Below, piece after piece: positions 1-10,900 of a stretch of 64,000 nucleotides of DNA. The notes below the pieces were generated by a model. The model saw only the letters and a list, made by a program, of their open reading frames with translations. It made no database searches and was not told where the DNA came from. Numbering within the stretch: position 1 is the stretch's first letter; every line of letters begins with the position of its first letter. Origin of the DNA: Liquidambar formosana (taxonomy: Eukaryota > Streptophyta > Magnoliopsida > Saxifragales > Altingiaceae); contig CM077831.1 of NCBI GenBank assembly GCA_039720395.1, positions 18,158,982 through 18,222,981 of the forward strand, written 5' to 3'. The position numbers and the translations under genes were made by a program.

Positions 1-561
1 AAATTAACGCGAGTCAATTACACACTGGAAAGTTGTTAAAGGATTTTGGTATTATATTATTTAAGGGGCCTCTATTGTCACCTCAAGACTTAGCTCTTTA
101 TCTCCCACTTATTAAAACTTTTCAAAGTTTTATGAAAAATATTGTAGGTTTTCATGAAAACTAGTTTTACTCTCCACTAGAAAACATCATCTTAAACAAC
201 TTTGCAGAAAAACGTTTTTTCAAAATCTCTCGTTTAAATAAACTTTTCAACTATTTGTTGTATCTAGCTGGTTACATTTTTTCATGAACAAAAATTGTAA
301 ATAACTAATAAATCCACTTAAATGATAAATTTTAAAAAAAACTTTTTTTATACAAAATTATTCAAAATGATGCTTTCGGACATCCATTGTAACCACTTTT
401 CATTAGAATCTTTCATATTTCTCACAAAATCTTAAATTTTTTTTAAATAAGTAAGGAATACAAAATTACAAAGTAGGTCTTAGGATGACACTAACCGCCC
501 TCTATTATTAAATCCGAAAGACTTTAAACTCTGATTCACACATGATGAGATATATGACATC
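1..561 (+). repeat. Dispersed repeat with internal fold-back, partner of 44738-45137
   Basis: This stretch reads as a diverged reverse complement of 44738-45137. Shared landmarks are the AATTAACGC start, a CTTTTCAAAGTTTTATGAAAAATAT-like block, CCACTAGAAA(A/G)CATCAT, and a final TTTCGGATTTAATAATAG (inverted here near 505-525). Within it the left part (about 65-150) is loosely complementary to the right part (about 430-515), so it is a fold-back type repeat. No coding potential is seen. It probably continues left of the window. Family assignment is not possible from the sequence alone. Confidence 0.5.
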
Positions 562-794
562 ATAACATGACATATTATGACATATTACGATAGAATTTTG
601 TGGGTGGTGGTGCTATTCGGTAACCTCTCGCACTCCCTACCACTCTCTAATTGTTTAAAATGACACTTACACCCATAAGGATTGAAACAAGTCGAACAAC
701 TAACAACGTCTCCAGTCATGTGAGCTAAAAATTATGAGCTATTCGATCCTATTTTATCACATGCTACAGTACCAAATGTTATAATTTAGCATAA

Positions 795-1415
795 GGTGTT
801 CTAATGGTGCAAATGTATGGTGTGCTATTTTTTGGACTGTGTGCAAAGCCTTAGTTGAGAAAGGGTATGCAAAAAGGGGCGTGCGGAAAGTGAGGAAAGA
901 TTACTGGTTGGGGAAATTGAGATGCTTAAAAGTAAGAGACGAATCCGAATCTGTGATTCAGTTCAACGGTAGATTAAGAAGGGTATGTTTTTTGAAAGCG
1001 AGGTTGCTTGAAGTGGGACGAATCGGCTAAACAGAAAGTATGTTTTTTGATTTTTGATTTTTATTTTTATTATTATAAAATTTCAATATTATGTTTGAAA
1101 ATATTGTATTTTTATGGCTGTTTGATTACTGAGAAAATTTTAGAAATGGAAGAAGAAAAATATTTTATTTTTCATATTTGCTGCTACGTTGGTTGTTGAG
1201 AAATGAAGGAAGTGGTGTGTTTGGTTGCTGAGAAAGGAAGAGAAAGTTGACATGGCAAATATAACAATAGCTCACCCTTGTACCAAATATAGCACAAGGG
1301 TGAGCTATTACTGTATTTAGCACATGCATTTAACTCAACATTGGAGTATTTCAACTTGTGCTAAATGCTATAATATAGAAATAGCACACCATATAGCTCA
1401 CCATTGGAAGCGCTC
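795..1415. mobile_element. PIF/Harbinger-type MITE inside the Mutator-like element
   Basis: The ends are imperfect inverted repeats: GGTGTTCTAATGGTG on the left and, reverse-complemented, GAGCGCTTCCAATGGTG on the right. Both are followed by a shared ATGGTGTGCTATTT. The element is flanked by TAA on both sides (792-794 and 1416-1418), the 3-bp duplication typical of PIF/Harbinger. It is 621 bp and has no convincing ORF. Further internal fold-backs (GCTCACCCTTGT and ACAAGGGTGAGC) lie near 1270-1306. Confidence 0.6.
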
Positions 1416-1734
1416 TAACAACACACCCACTTAACATTGAGCAAAAAAAAGAAAAAAAAAAAAAAAACACCCATTTAACGAGTTAATTGACAGTCTAGCC
1501 GGTGATACCACAGGGACGGTGGATGGGGATTTTCAAAATAAAAAAAGGTTCCCTTTAAGTTACCGGCGACTTCGCCGGAAAAGAGAAAACCCTCATTTTA
1601 TTTTATTATTATTTTTTTTTGGGTGTTGGGGGGAGGGGGGAGCGCAGTTCCATTGATGGGTGATGCTCCTCGGCTGCTGGTGAAAGGGTTTGTGGGTGAT
1701 GGGTATGTGGGCGTCAGAGATCCCCGCAGCTTTG

Positions 1735-1762
<28 letters not shown>
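1735..1762 (+). repeat. (CT)n microsatellite
   Basis: About fourteen perfect CT dinucleotides followed by a T-rich run. Simple sequence, no gene. Confidence 0.9.
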
Positions 1763-1768
<6 letters not shown>

Positions 1769-2083
1769 TTTTTATTTTTTATTTTTTTGCTTTGCCTCTC
1801 TTTGGTCGATACTCTCTCTGCATATACCCATAACAGAGAAACACAAAACATAGTGAAAATCCATTATTGAGAAAACCTTCTCTTTTATGGTATGAGATAT
1901 ATACATATATAGATACCCATGGGCAAAGAAAAGAATGTGGATCGAAGAAGAACCGCCCTTCAGCCACCCATCATCGACCCCTTCGATAATCTCACAGAAG
2001 AAATCATACTAATAATCATTGCAGAGAGTTAGCAGTTTGAAGGGTTAGAAGCAACATTTTTACCGGCGAGAGTAGTCGGAATT

Positions 2084-2577
2084 TGATGCAGATTGCATCG
2101 GCATACGCACCATAAGCTGTTGGACGTCTTGCTGCTAAATCGGGATTCTAATTTATTTAGATATTTTAGGAGTCTTTATTATTATTATTTAATTATTGCT
2201 TTTTAATTTAATTTGTTTCCTAGGTAGTTTGATATTTTCTTCTTCTAGTAGAATTAGGTTGTCTTGTTCTACTAAAACTAGGTTGTCTTGTTCTAGTAGA
2301 ACTAGGTTGTCTTGTTCTAATAGAACTAGATTTTTCTTATTAGTTTTCTATATAAAGGGATGTAAGCCTTATGGCAAAGGGTGTTAAGTTGATTATTTGA
2401 TTAATAATATTGAGAGAGAGAGAGTTCTCCTTTATTTTCCTACTTTCGTGTTCGTGAGAGAATATTGATTGTGGTTGCCTACTATCTGGCATTGTTCTTG
2501 CGACAATCAACAGATTGGTGGAAGCTTGTTGATTAATTTGGTGAGCTAGTCTCGACCGCGTAATTTCCGCTGCATCA
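2084..2577 (+). mobile_element. Small solo LTR (494 bp), probably Ty1/copia-type
   Basis: The segment begins TGATGCAG and ends CTGCATCA, a perfect 8-bp TG...CA terminal inversion. It is flanked by GAATT (2079-2083) and GAATC (2578-2582), a 5-bp TSD with one change. Inside, TCTATATAAAGGG near 2347 looks like a TATA box, followed by a GA-rich leader. A short imperfect tandem repeat (AGGTTGTCTTGTTCTA, about three copies) lies at 2268-2330. No internal coding region is present, so it is read as a solo LTR left by recombination. Superfamily is inferred only from size and ends. Confidence 0.6.
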
Positions 2578-3261
2578 GAATCTTATTTCTCCGGCATTCC
2601 TGTCGTCATGCTGTTGTCACCGGCTGGACTGTCAAATGGGTGTCGTTGAGTCTATAGTTGTTTTAGCGTTATGGGTATAAGTGTCATTTTAAACAATTGA
2701 AAGACGAAAGGGAGTGCGAATAGCGGCACCCAATTTTATACGTAAGACTTTTATGCTATCTTTGATAAAGGATGGAAAAGTGAGAGAAAAGAAAGGTAAG
2801 AAAGATGGATCCCTTAAAAAAAGAAATCCTCTTTTCTTTCTGTGTGTTTGGCAGGATGAATGGAATTATAACTTCTTTTTTTTTCTTTTTCTTCTTTTAT
2901 GCTTGGTAGGATGAATTGATGGATAGATGGATATTAAAAAATATGATATTACTTTTTTACCTTCACATGTAAAGGAAGTTGTAAAAATATAAGGGCAACA
3001 TGATCATTTTAACAACAACCCCTTATTTCCCTCCATCTTTCTCCCAAAATTGGAGGATGAGAAAAAAGTAACTTTAGGAATTCTCTACCCCGTCTCTCCT
3101 TTCCTTCTTTCTCCCTCTCCTTCCAACCAAACATACCCCCATCCCTTTCCCTCCATTTTTTTCTCCTCCGCTTTTCATTCTCCCACAAATCCCTTGTACC
3201 GGGTTAGAAAAAAGACACCAATGAGAAAGCCAAAGCGTGACTCCATAAGAAATGATAGTGA

Positions 3262-3355
3262 CTGGTCCACAAATGGACGTGGACCATAGAGGTGTAGACG
3301 CACCCTCCTAAGTCCTAACTCCCCCACAAATGGACGTGGACCATAGGTGTGTCAA
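3262..3355 (+). repeat. Duplicated CACAAATGGACGTGG motif region; paralogous empty site of the CACTA element
   Basis: The block CACAAATGGACGTGG-ACCATAG occurs twice here, separated by GTAGACGCACCCTCCTAAGTCCTAACTCC. The same layout recurs at 32928-32975 plus 40938-40965, but there it is interrupted after AAGTC by the 8-kb CACTA element. This copy therefore shows the uninterrupted (empty) arrangement. No coding function is recognised. Confidence 0.65.
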
Positions 3356-3727
3356 CTTTCTCACCAACCATTTGTTCATCTTTGTCAAGGCAGTCACAAT
3401 GGAAAACTCCGGTCCACCCGCTGAAATAGGTTTTTTTTTTCCTACCCTCTAAAACACGTCTTCTAGACAGATGGTTTAGTCTTTTATCCCATTCTTATGA
3501 AGCGGCGGTCTAAGACTAACGGGAGGGATTGGACAGAAGTGCTAATCACAATCGCAATCGTGGCCTTGGACTTTAACTACGAATATAACACGCCCTAATA
3601 ATAAAGTGACAAACCATCCACATCAATCACAGTGCAACAATTTGATCAAACTATTATGATTGTGATTAGTATTACTCTACGATAGAAATAGCACCACCGC
3701 AACATACAAATTAAGGAAATACTATTA

Positions 3728-3995
3728 GGGCTTATTTGGACATTTAATTTGAAATTAAACAATTCAAGACATTTTACATAGGATCGAAGTCATAAATTAA
3801 TCACATTGAATTAAAATATTTTTAAAATATTGAAGTTATTATTATAGTTGATGTTGTTTTAAATTTCCACTCTTATTTGTGATGATGATCATAATTTTTT
3901 TCAATTTGTTAATTCAAGATGATGGATTATGCCTCAAAACTTATGTAAATATTTTAAAATTGTTTAATTTCGAATTGAACAACAAAACTAGGCCC
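3728..3995. mobile_element. Tourist-like MITE (268 bp)
   Basis: The element starts GGGCTTATTTGG and ends CTAGGCCC. Its two ends are imperfect inverted repeats that share AAATTAAACAATT further in. TTA flanks both sides (3725-3727 and 3996-3998), matching the 3-bp PIF/Tourist duplication. It has no ORF of note and is AT-rich with internal complementarity. Confidence 0.6.
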
Positions 3996-3998
3996 TTA

Positions 3999-4796
3999 TT
4001 GTGTGAGTGTGAAAATGAGAAAAAAAAAAAATATATATATATATATATAAGAGACCTCTTTTGGGAGTGCGAATAATATCTCTCATCAAGATATAAAGTT
4101 TATTTCTTTTGTTGGAAAAGATTCAAAAAAAAAAAAAAAAAGAAACAGTTATCAAAACGAATCGATGTGAAATGGGTGAATTGGTGAAACCATCGAAATC
4201 ATAAAATATTGTTCAATGATATTGTGCGTGTTAGAGATATTAGTCATTATTAATGTGGATCCCATGTGTTATTAGAGATGGGTCCATATTGGAATTTGGT
4301 AATCTCAATGTAGAGATTTAATTCGAATATTTAATTGGTCAAAATGAATGAGAAATTGTTCACTAAAGTCACTCTTGAATAGTTGGTTGAAGAATGGTAA
4401 TAATGGCACCCAAGTTTTGTGAAGGTGGAGGACCTAGCCAATGTTGGACTTGAACCGTACCCAAAAAACACACGCACTCGCTTGCCCGCACCAGGTCGGA
4501 TTGGGTTGGGTCAAGTAAGACTGACTCATTTGTGTTATTTTTTAAACAAAATTTAATTTTGCTAATTCAAATTAATTACCATTAAGTTGTATCTATCTGT
4601 CAACCCAAAACAGTCATGACCATAAGACACACCTAATCAATGTGCCTCTTGACTATTTTGGAGAGTCGCTTAGAGTTCTATATAAATTGTATTTCTCACA
4701 CTTTTAAAGACTAATCAACAGATTAGATTTTCACATCATTTTTTAGTCGTCAATAGAAAGAGTATAAACACAGTGATTCGCCAGATGCATAGATTG
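3999..4796. other. No gene seen; AT-rich spacer
   Basis: Contains a short (AT)n run near 4031-4048, a poly-A run near 4124-4141 and a TATA-like TCTATATAAATTG near 4678. The TATA-like site and the sequence resuming at 6187 (ATCTTGGGAGACAG and on) vaguely resemble a decayed LTR promoter and leader split by the hAT insertions. No LTR ends or TSD could be found to support this. Confidence 0.4.
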
Positions 4797-6186
4797 TAGG
4801 TAGGGGTGTTAATGGTTTTGGTTAAAATCGAGAACCAAACCGAACTGGGCAGTTTGGTTTGGTTTTTTTGTCATTAGGTTTGGTTATGGTTTTAATTTTA
4901 GAAAACCAAACTCAATTTGTTTGGTTTTGGTTTTCAGTTTTAAAAAACCAAACCAAACCGAAAAAACCGAAAAATATATAATATATATATATAAACTTAA
5001 AGTTTGTAAATTCCCAATTCTAATAAGGGTAAAATAGGTAATGGGCTTGTTTTATTGATTTTAAGTTTCTTATTGTTTTCCCCTTTTTAGATTGGCATGT
5101 ATTAAACTAGTTATTAATGTTGTGTGTGATATTGACATATTGATATATGTCAATATGTTTCTATTTTGATACAATGTTTATTTTTTTTAGTTGCTAATGT
5201 AATGCTTTTATTAAAAATGTTTTTATTTGGAGTTTGGCATGTCATTTTTTTCATTTTCAATTATTTGTTTTTACTTGATAGGTTAAAACCGAAACTGAAC
5301 CGAACCAAACCGAAATATAATGGTTTGGTTTGGTTTGGTTTTTTTAATAGTATGGTTTGGGAGGAACAAAACCGAAGTATAATGGTTTGGTTTGAAATCT
5401 TCCTTAAAACCGAACCAAACCGAACCATTAACACTCCTAATTGTAGGGGTGCAACTTGGTTCGAGGAATTCCGAGGATCGGACCGTTCCGAGCAATTAGG
5501 TCCGGGACGGGACGGGACAAACAGTGTTCGAGACAGGATTTGGGACAAATTTTAAAAACCGAATTTTTTCGGGACGGGACTCGGTTTAGGGGTGTTCAGT
5601 ACCATCCCGTACCGAATTCCCGAACCGAATTCCCGGACCGAGTACCGATTAAATATAATATTATATATATATTTTTATATATATAATATATAATATATAA
5701 TATATAATTATATATTACTAATATTTCGGAATATTTTCGCCTTTCAGCCCTTTCAAACACCGTTTCATTGTAACTTAACAAAACAAAAAATCAATAAAAC
5801 CCATTTTGACATTTTGAATTTTTTACTTTTGCTTAAAAACAAAAAAACCGATATGAATGAATGAATGAATTATAATTAATGATTATGTATTTATGATTTT
5901 ATGTAGCCTATTTTGTGGAAGAGCAGGTATATGTAGCTCATTTTGTGGCTAATCAAGTTGACAATTTTTAATTGGAAGTAGTTATTTTTAATTTTTAATT
6001 CAGGGAAAACAAACAGATAAATACCGAGAACCGAACCATTCCGTCCTGCTATTTTTCGAGACGGGACGGGACGGGACAATATTAAATTCGGTTCGGTTCC
6101 GGTATTGATTTTCAAGTCCCGAATTACTTCGGGACGGGACGGATATACCCCTGTCCCGGACCGTCCCGTACCGAGTTGCACCCCTA
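4797..6186. mobile_element. Outer hAT-type non-autonomous element, interrupted by an inner hAT element
   Basis: The right end reads ACTCGGTACGG-type sequence inverted, finishing TGCACCCCTA. The matching left terminus TAGGGGTGCAAC is split: TAGG lies at 4797-4800 and GGTGCAACTTGG resumes at 5448, after the inner element and its duplication. The 8-bp TSD ATAGATTG is perfect at 4789-4796 and 6187-6194. The interior is rich in GGGACGGGAC-like runs near both ends, with an AT-rich middle. A further TAGGGGTGTTCAGTACC terminus-like stretch near 5587 may be a relic of a third related element. There is no transposase. Confidence 0.75.
4801..5439. mobile_element. Inner hAT-type MITE (639 bp)
   Basis: The termini are TAGGGGTGTTAATGG and, inverted, TAGGAGTGTTAATGG, with one mismatch over 15 bp. 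A perfect 8-bp TSD ATTGTAGG flanks it (4793-4800 and 5440-5447). Subterminal regions are packed with ACCGAACCAAACC and GGTTTGGTTTGG in opposite orientation, giving strong fold-back potential. No transposase is encoded. The small ORFs reading through it are a by-product of the repeats. Confidence 0.85.
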
Positions 6187-6194
6187 ATAGATTG

Positions 6195-6586
6195 CAGTGT
6201 TTCTTCCGTGTGTGTAGATCATTGTATCTTGGGAGACAGACGCCTGAGAGACTCAAAGCACCAAGTGAGGGGCAAAATTTGTCTTAAGGACATAGCGTCA
6301 AACACTATCTTTGATCAATCCGTTTTGTTTTAATCATCTTCTAGGTATTGTAAGTTTGTTATTTTCTAGAATTTATTTCGTTTTGTTTGTGATTTATATG
6401 TTTACTGTTTTGACAGAATTATAAAAGTAACACACTTTATGTCCAATAGTGTGTATATATTCTTTACTTAATTTAATAGTGTTCAATGATAGGCTTGATA
6501 GTAAGGATATAAGTCATTTAAAAAATATAATTTGTAATGATGGATATCGAAATCTGCAAACATGTGTCCATAAAGGAAAACACTAG
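6195..6586. other. No gene seen
   Basis: Single-copy-looking AT-rich sequence between the hAT element and the Harbinger end. No ORF, terminal repeat or RNA gene was recognised. Confidence 0.5.
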
Positions 6587-7969
6587 GAGCATCCACAATG
6601 GAGCTCTTAATTTCCTGACATGTTAAATTAAATAATCCAATGATATAGCAACAGGTGAAGGCTTAACTTTTGACTAAAAGAGATCAACTTGTTTACATTT
6701 TGTGTGCTCCAATGGAGTTGTTTGCTACTTCAACAACTAGAAAAAGCATCTGTGTCATCCAACTTTCCATATGGTTGCAAAAAACCACCAAACGGCTATA
6801 TTAATCCAACAGCTAGTCATTGTAAAATAATTACCTTTATTGCAATTAAATTACTTTTACTATTTAACCCAACGGCTCTATTTTATAAATCTATATAATC
6901 CACTAATTCATTTTCATTGAAATTATTATTTGCATCTCTTTGATCTATAATCATTTGAAATTTCTTCTACAGTAAATTAATGGCTTCATCGTCGCGATTT
7001 ATTCCTATCATTGAGCCTAGTTCTTCTATATCTTCGAGTTCTTCGAGTGACGACAACTCATCTAATGGAAATTAAGAAACAGTTTTCCATAATTATAAAA
7101 AACGAGTGCAACAGATGACAAATTTGCTTCCCCCAAAAATGCTAACATTGCTATCACAACCGATTACGAGACGACATCTAAAGCGTGATCAAGAGGGAAG
7201 CCATTAACAGATTTGGAAAGATTACTTTACTGAAAATTATACTTATCCAGCTGACTACTTTCACTGACAATATCGCAAGAGACGAGAGCTATTTCTTCGC
7301 ATTTTAAAGGATGTTGAAGCTTATAATGAGTACTTCATTCAAAAGAAAGATTGTTGTGGTCGATTGGGGTACTCTTCTATACATGCAGTACGTATACTTG
7401 CATACGGATTCTCAATAGATCATTGTGATGAGTATCTAAAGATGGGCGAGACCACTGCGATTGAGAGCTTAAAGCACTTTTATGATGCTATGATTATGTT
7501 GTATGAGGGTCAATACCTACGCTCACCAAACGAACAAGATATTGCACGTCTACTTCAAGAAAGGGAGGAAAGAGATTCCCAGGTATGCTCGCCTCTTTAG
7601 ATTGTATGCATTGGGAATGGAAAAATTGTCCTACCACGTGGCATGGGACACATAAAGGCCATCATCATAAACCTACCCTTATATTGGAGGCAGTTGCATT
7701 GAAGGATCTATGGATCTGGCATACTTTCTTTGGTATGCCAGGTTCACATAATGATTTGAATGTCTTAGATCATTCCCCACTATTCGACACTATCATCCAT
7801 GATAGAATGCCTCCCGTTAATTACGTGGTGAATGGGCATCAACATACATTGGGGTATTATCTATTTGATGGTATCTACCCTCGGTGGGCAACTCTGATGC
7901 AAACCATAGCACACCCAACAACGGGGAAAGAGAAGTTGTTTGCTAAAAAACAAGAAACTATTAGGAAGG

Positions 7970-10900
7970 TGTGAGCGCAAGCGGGAGTCGCCACCTAATT
8001 TGGCTTTGGGAACTGTGTTTTTGGTCTCATTTAATGTGGTGGTGTGGACGCACCATACGGATTCGAAATGACCATTTAAAGCAGATGACTTTTTCTGTTA
8101 GGACATTGGGTACGTACGTACCATGTAGTAGTGCGTACGCATCAGCATGACAATTTCTCTACAATCTCCACTAACATGCATTTTACAAATAAAATAATAG
8201 CACCACTAACATTAAATTAATCTACAAAATAGCAATCAGCATATACTAATTGTGAACCCCGGAAATTGGGCCCACAAGGGATTTGGAAAGAAAGTAGATT
8301 GGTTGAAAGAGAAAAAGGAGTCGCCACCTTATTTTTTAAAGAAAACAAGGAAAACCCTAAAAACCATTTTTGTTTTAAAGAAAACAATTTGAATGACTCC
8401 ATAAAAAAGGAAAGGCAAAAACCAATCTTTTGGAAACCAAAGAAAACGGGGATTCGGAGGCTAAGTTATGACATGGGAAGGTTCTAGGCAAAGGTTATAG
8501 GCACCCATGTCACCCTTTTGGTATCTCAGTTCATTTGGGCTAAATCAAGATCTTTTCCATACAAAAATCAGCAAGTATATCATCACAAGAATTGCATGCA
8601 TATCATATATTTCATTCATCCATCCATGCATAACAAACAAATAAAACGGAAAATAAAAAGAAGAAAAGAAGGAAAGGAAGAAATCTAAGATACTTGGATC
8701 CTAGAACGGACTTGAGCCTCACGAAGAGCGCCTACGTACCATACAACGAAATACATGGATCAAAGTCCACGTAGTTCGAATAGAAATAGGGTTAAGACTT
8801 AATACAAACCTATGGTAAAAACCCTAGGTTTCCTTATTTGATCAAAAGAGTTGAATAAACAAAGTTTGATTTTAGGAAAATTCCACAAAATGGAAACTTT
8901 AATAAAAACCAGAATTTTATTGGTTAAGGAAACCCTTGATCAAAACCATTGATTTGTATTAAAAATTAACCCTAGGAGGGAGAAGAGAGAGAGTTAGGAA
9001 GGGAGGTGAATTGGGGCACCTTCACACCCACTTACCTGAGTGCAATAGCTCCAAGCATTAGCCATTTCAAGCATTGGCAGCCCTATTTGCCATAGGACAA
9101 TTACCACACCTATTTTCACCCTTACAAGTGCTCAAAACCATGCAAAAACACTAACATGAAAATCTGGACAGAATAGTATTATGGCCTAAAATCATCCACT
9201 AAACATGCCAACAGCAAAAACAGCAAACTTTCATAAGCCCTAACATAATCCTAGAACCATATCATGCATAAAACCCTAGAAATCAACTAACATGCATGCA
9301 AAAATATCATATTTACCCCATATGCAAAACATATACAGCAACTATGAAGAAAAAACAATAAAAAGACCTATTTTAACATGCTGTATAAAAACTAACATAA
9401 AACAAGGACTCTAAAACCCTAAATTCACAAATATGCTTAAAAACATACAAGACAAACTCTAAACATGCTAAAATAAAACTAAACAGAACCTAAATCATGC
9501 ATATTAACTAACTAAAGCAATAAAACATGACAAGAAACCTAACTCTAACATGCAATATCACTATCCTAGGACAAGGACAACAGAAGCACAAAAATCACCA
9601 CTATGCATTGGAACCTATGAACTAACTCTAAGGCATGCAAAACTCATCATGAACATCATCAATATCACATGTATTAACTAATAGAAACCTCAATTCATGG
9701 TAGAAATCATAAGCATTACATGCAATAGAGCCATCCTACATGATACCTCTGTTTAAGCTTGAACAGAAAAGAGGAATACCTTAGGAAGAGCCTTCCTTGC
9801 TGCTGTATGAACTCCCTCTTGCCTTTGTGGATGTCTTCAATCAATATTCTCCAAGGCTACAGCAAGAACTCCAGCTCTCCTTCAAGTCTCTCTATTTTAT
9901 TCTCTCTCAAACACTTAGGTTTTTAGGTATAAAGTGGCTCCCTTGTGCTGAAGCATAGGGGGGTATTTATAGACTTCAATTAGGACAGACCAATGGCTGG
10001 GATTAAAACCCTAATAATTAATCCAAGGGCTATTAGAGACCCCCTTGGGGCTTAAGTAACTCAGAAGTTACCAAAAATTAGAAGGAAACTCGTCCAAAAG
10101 AGCCCAAATACGTCAAAATAGGCAAGAGTCCGCTTTAGTAAGGAATCATGGTGCAAATAGGAAAGTGGTCTCGGGTGACCACTAGGGCCTGGGCGGCTAG
10201 CCACTTGGGCCCAGGCGGCTAGCCGCCCGAGGCTGGGTGGTCACCCGAGCCCACTCCGGATTTTTGCCTTCTTTTGACTCCTAATCCTTCTAGAAGTGTT
10301 TCAGGGGCCAAATGAACTCCGATTTTGATGAAACAAAAGCCAAAACGACCATGTTTCGATGAGGAATATGTTTTTGAACATTTTAGGGTGAAAACCACTA
10401 ACCATGGGGGCATGGTTAGGTTTGAACAAGGCGGTTAACCGCTATGCTCTACCTTTGCTAAGCATAGGCATGCACATAGGGGCAAACCAAATGCTTTCCA
10501 TATCAAAATTGAACTTCATAAAACACTTTTGGGGGTAAAATGATGACTAATGAAAGTCAATTTGAAAAGATTTGATTGGTAATTGTGAGTCAATTAGAGC
10601 TAACCCAAAGAAGGGTCAATTAACCAACTTGAATTACATCGAGTCATTTTAATCCCGAGCCATTGATTCATCAAATTGAACTTAGAAATACCTCTTATGC
10701 ATCCATATGAACTCCAATTGATAATTTGGAGATCATTTCAAAGTCAAATGAAAAGTTTGGGACTTAAAAGACAATTATGCCCCTCAAGTCACAAAAGCTC
10801 TTATTATCCCTCAAGATGAACTCCGAATTGAACCAAAATTCATACCCATTGTCCTTGTGACTTTAGAAAACTAATGCAAGTGACTAGACTCAAAAACAAA

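Larger units (their letters stand above)
603..2731. mobile_element. Probable Mutator-like element with long terminal inverted repeats
   Basis: The left end (GGTGGTGGTGCTATTCGG and on) matches the reverse complement of the right end (GGGTGCCGCTATTCGC and on). The match continues through TTGTTTAAAATGACACTTA and, after an interruption, through GACAGTC(T/C)AGCCGGTGA near 1488 and 2610. Flanks AATTTTGTG (594-602) and AATTTTATA (2732-2740) agree at 7 of 9 bases, as expected for an old 9-bp Mutator TSD. The left inverted repeat is interrupted by a MITE (795-1415) and a poly-A run. The interior holds a solo LTR (2084-2577) and a CT microsatellite. No transposase is visible, so the element is non-autonomous. 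The exact ends are uncertain by a few bases. Confidence 0.5.

Noticed and set aside
2745..3210. Possible MITE with GA-rich left end and CT-rich right end
   Set aside because: Complementarity is low complexity only; no defined ends or TSD.
5587..6000. Possible third hAT element inside the outer hAT element
   Set aside because: Only one terminus-like sequence seen; no opposite end or TSD.
4211..6490. Ten-base match GTTCAATGAT at 4211 and 6481 as a possible TSD of one large element
   Set aside because: No matching terminal repeats or TG...CA ends next to it; likely chance in AT-rich DNA.
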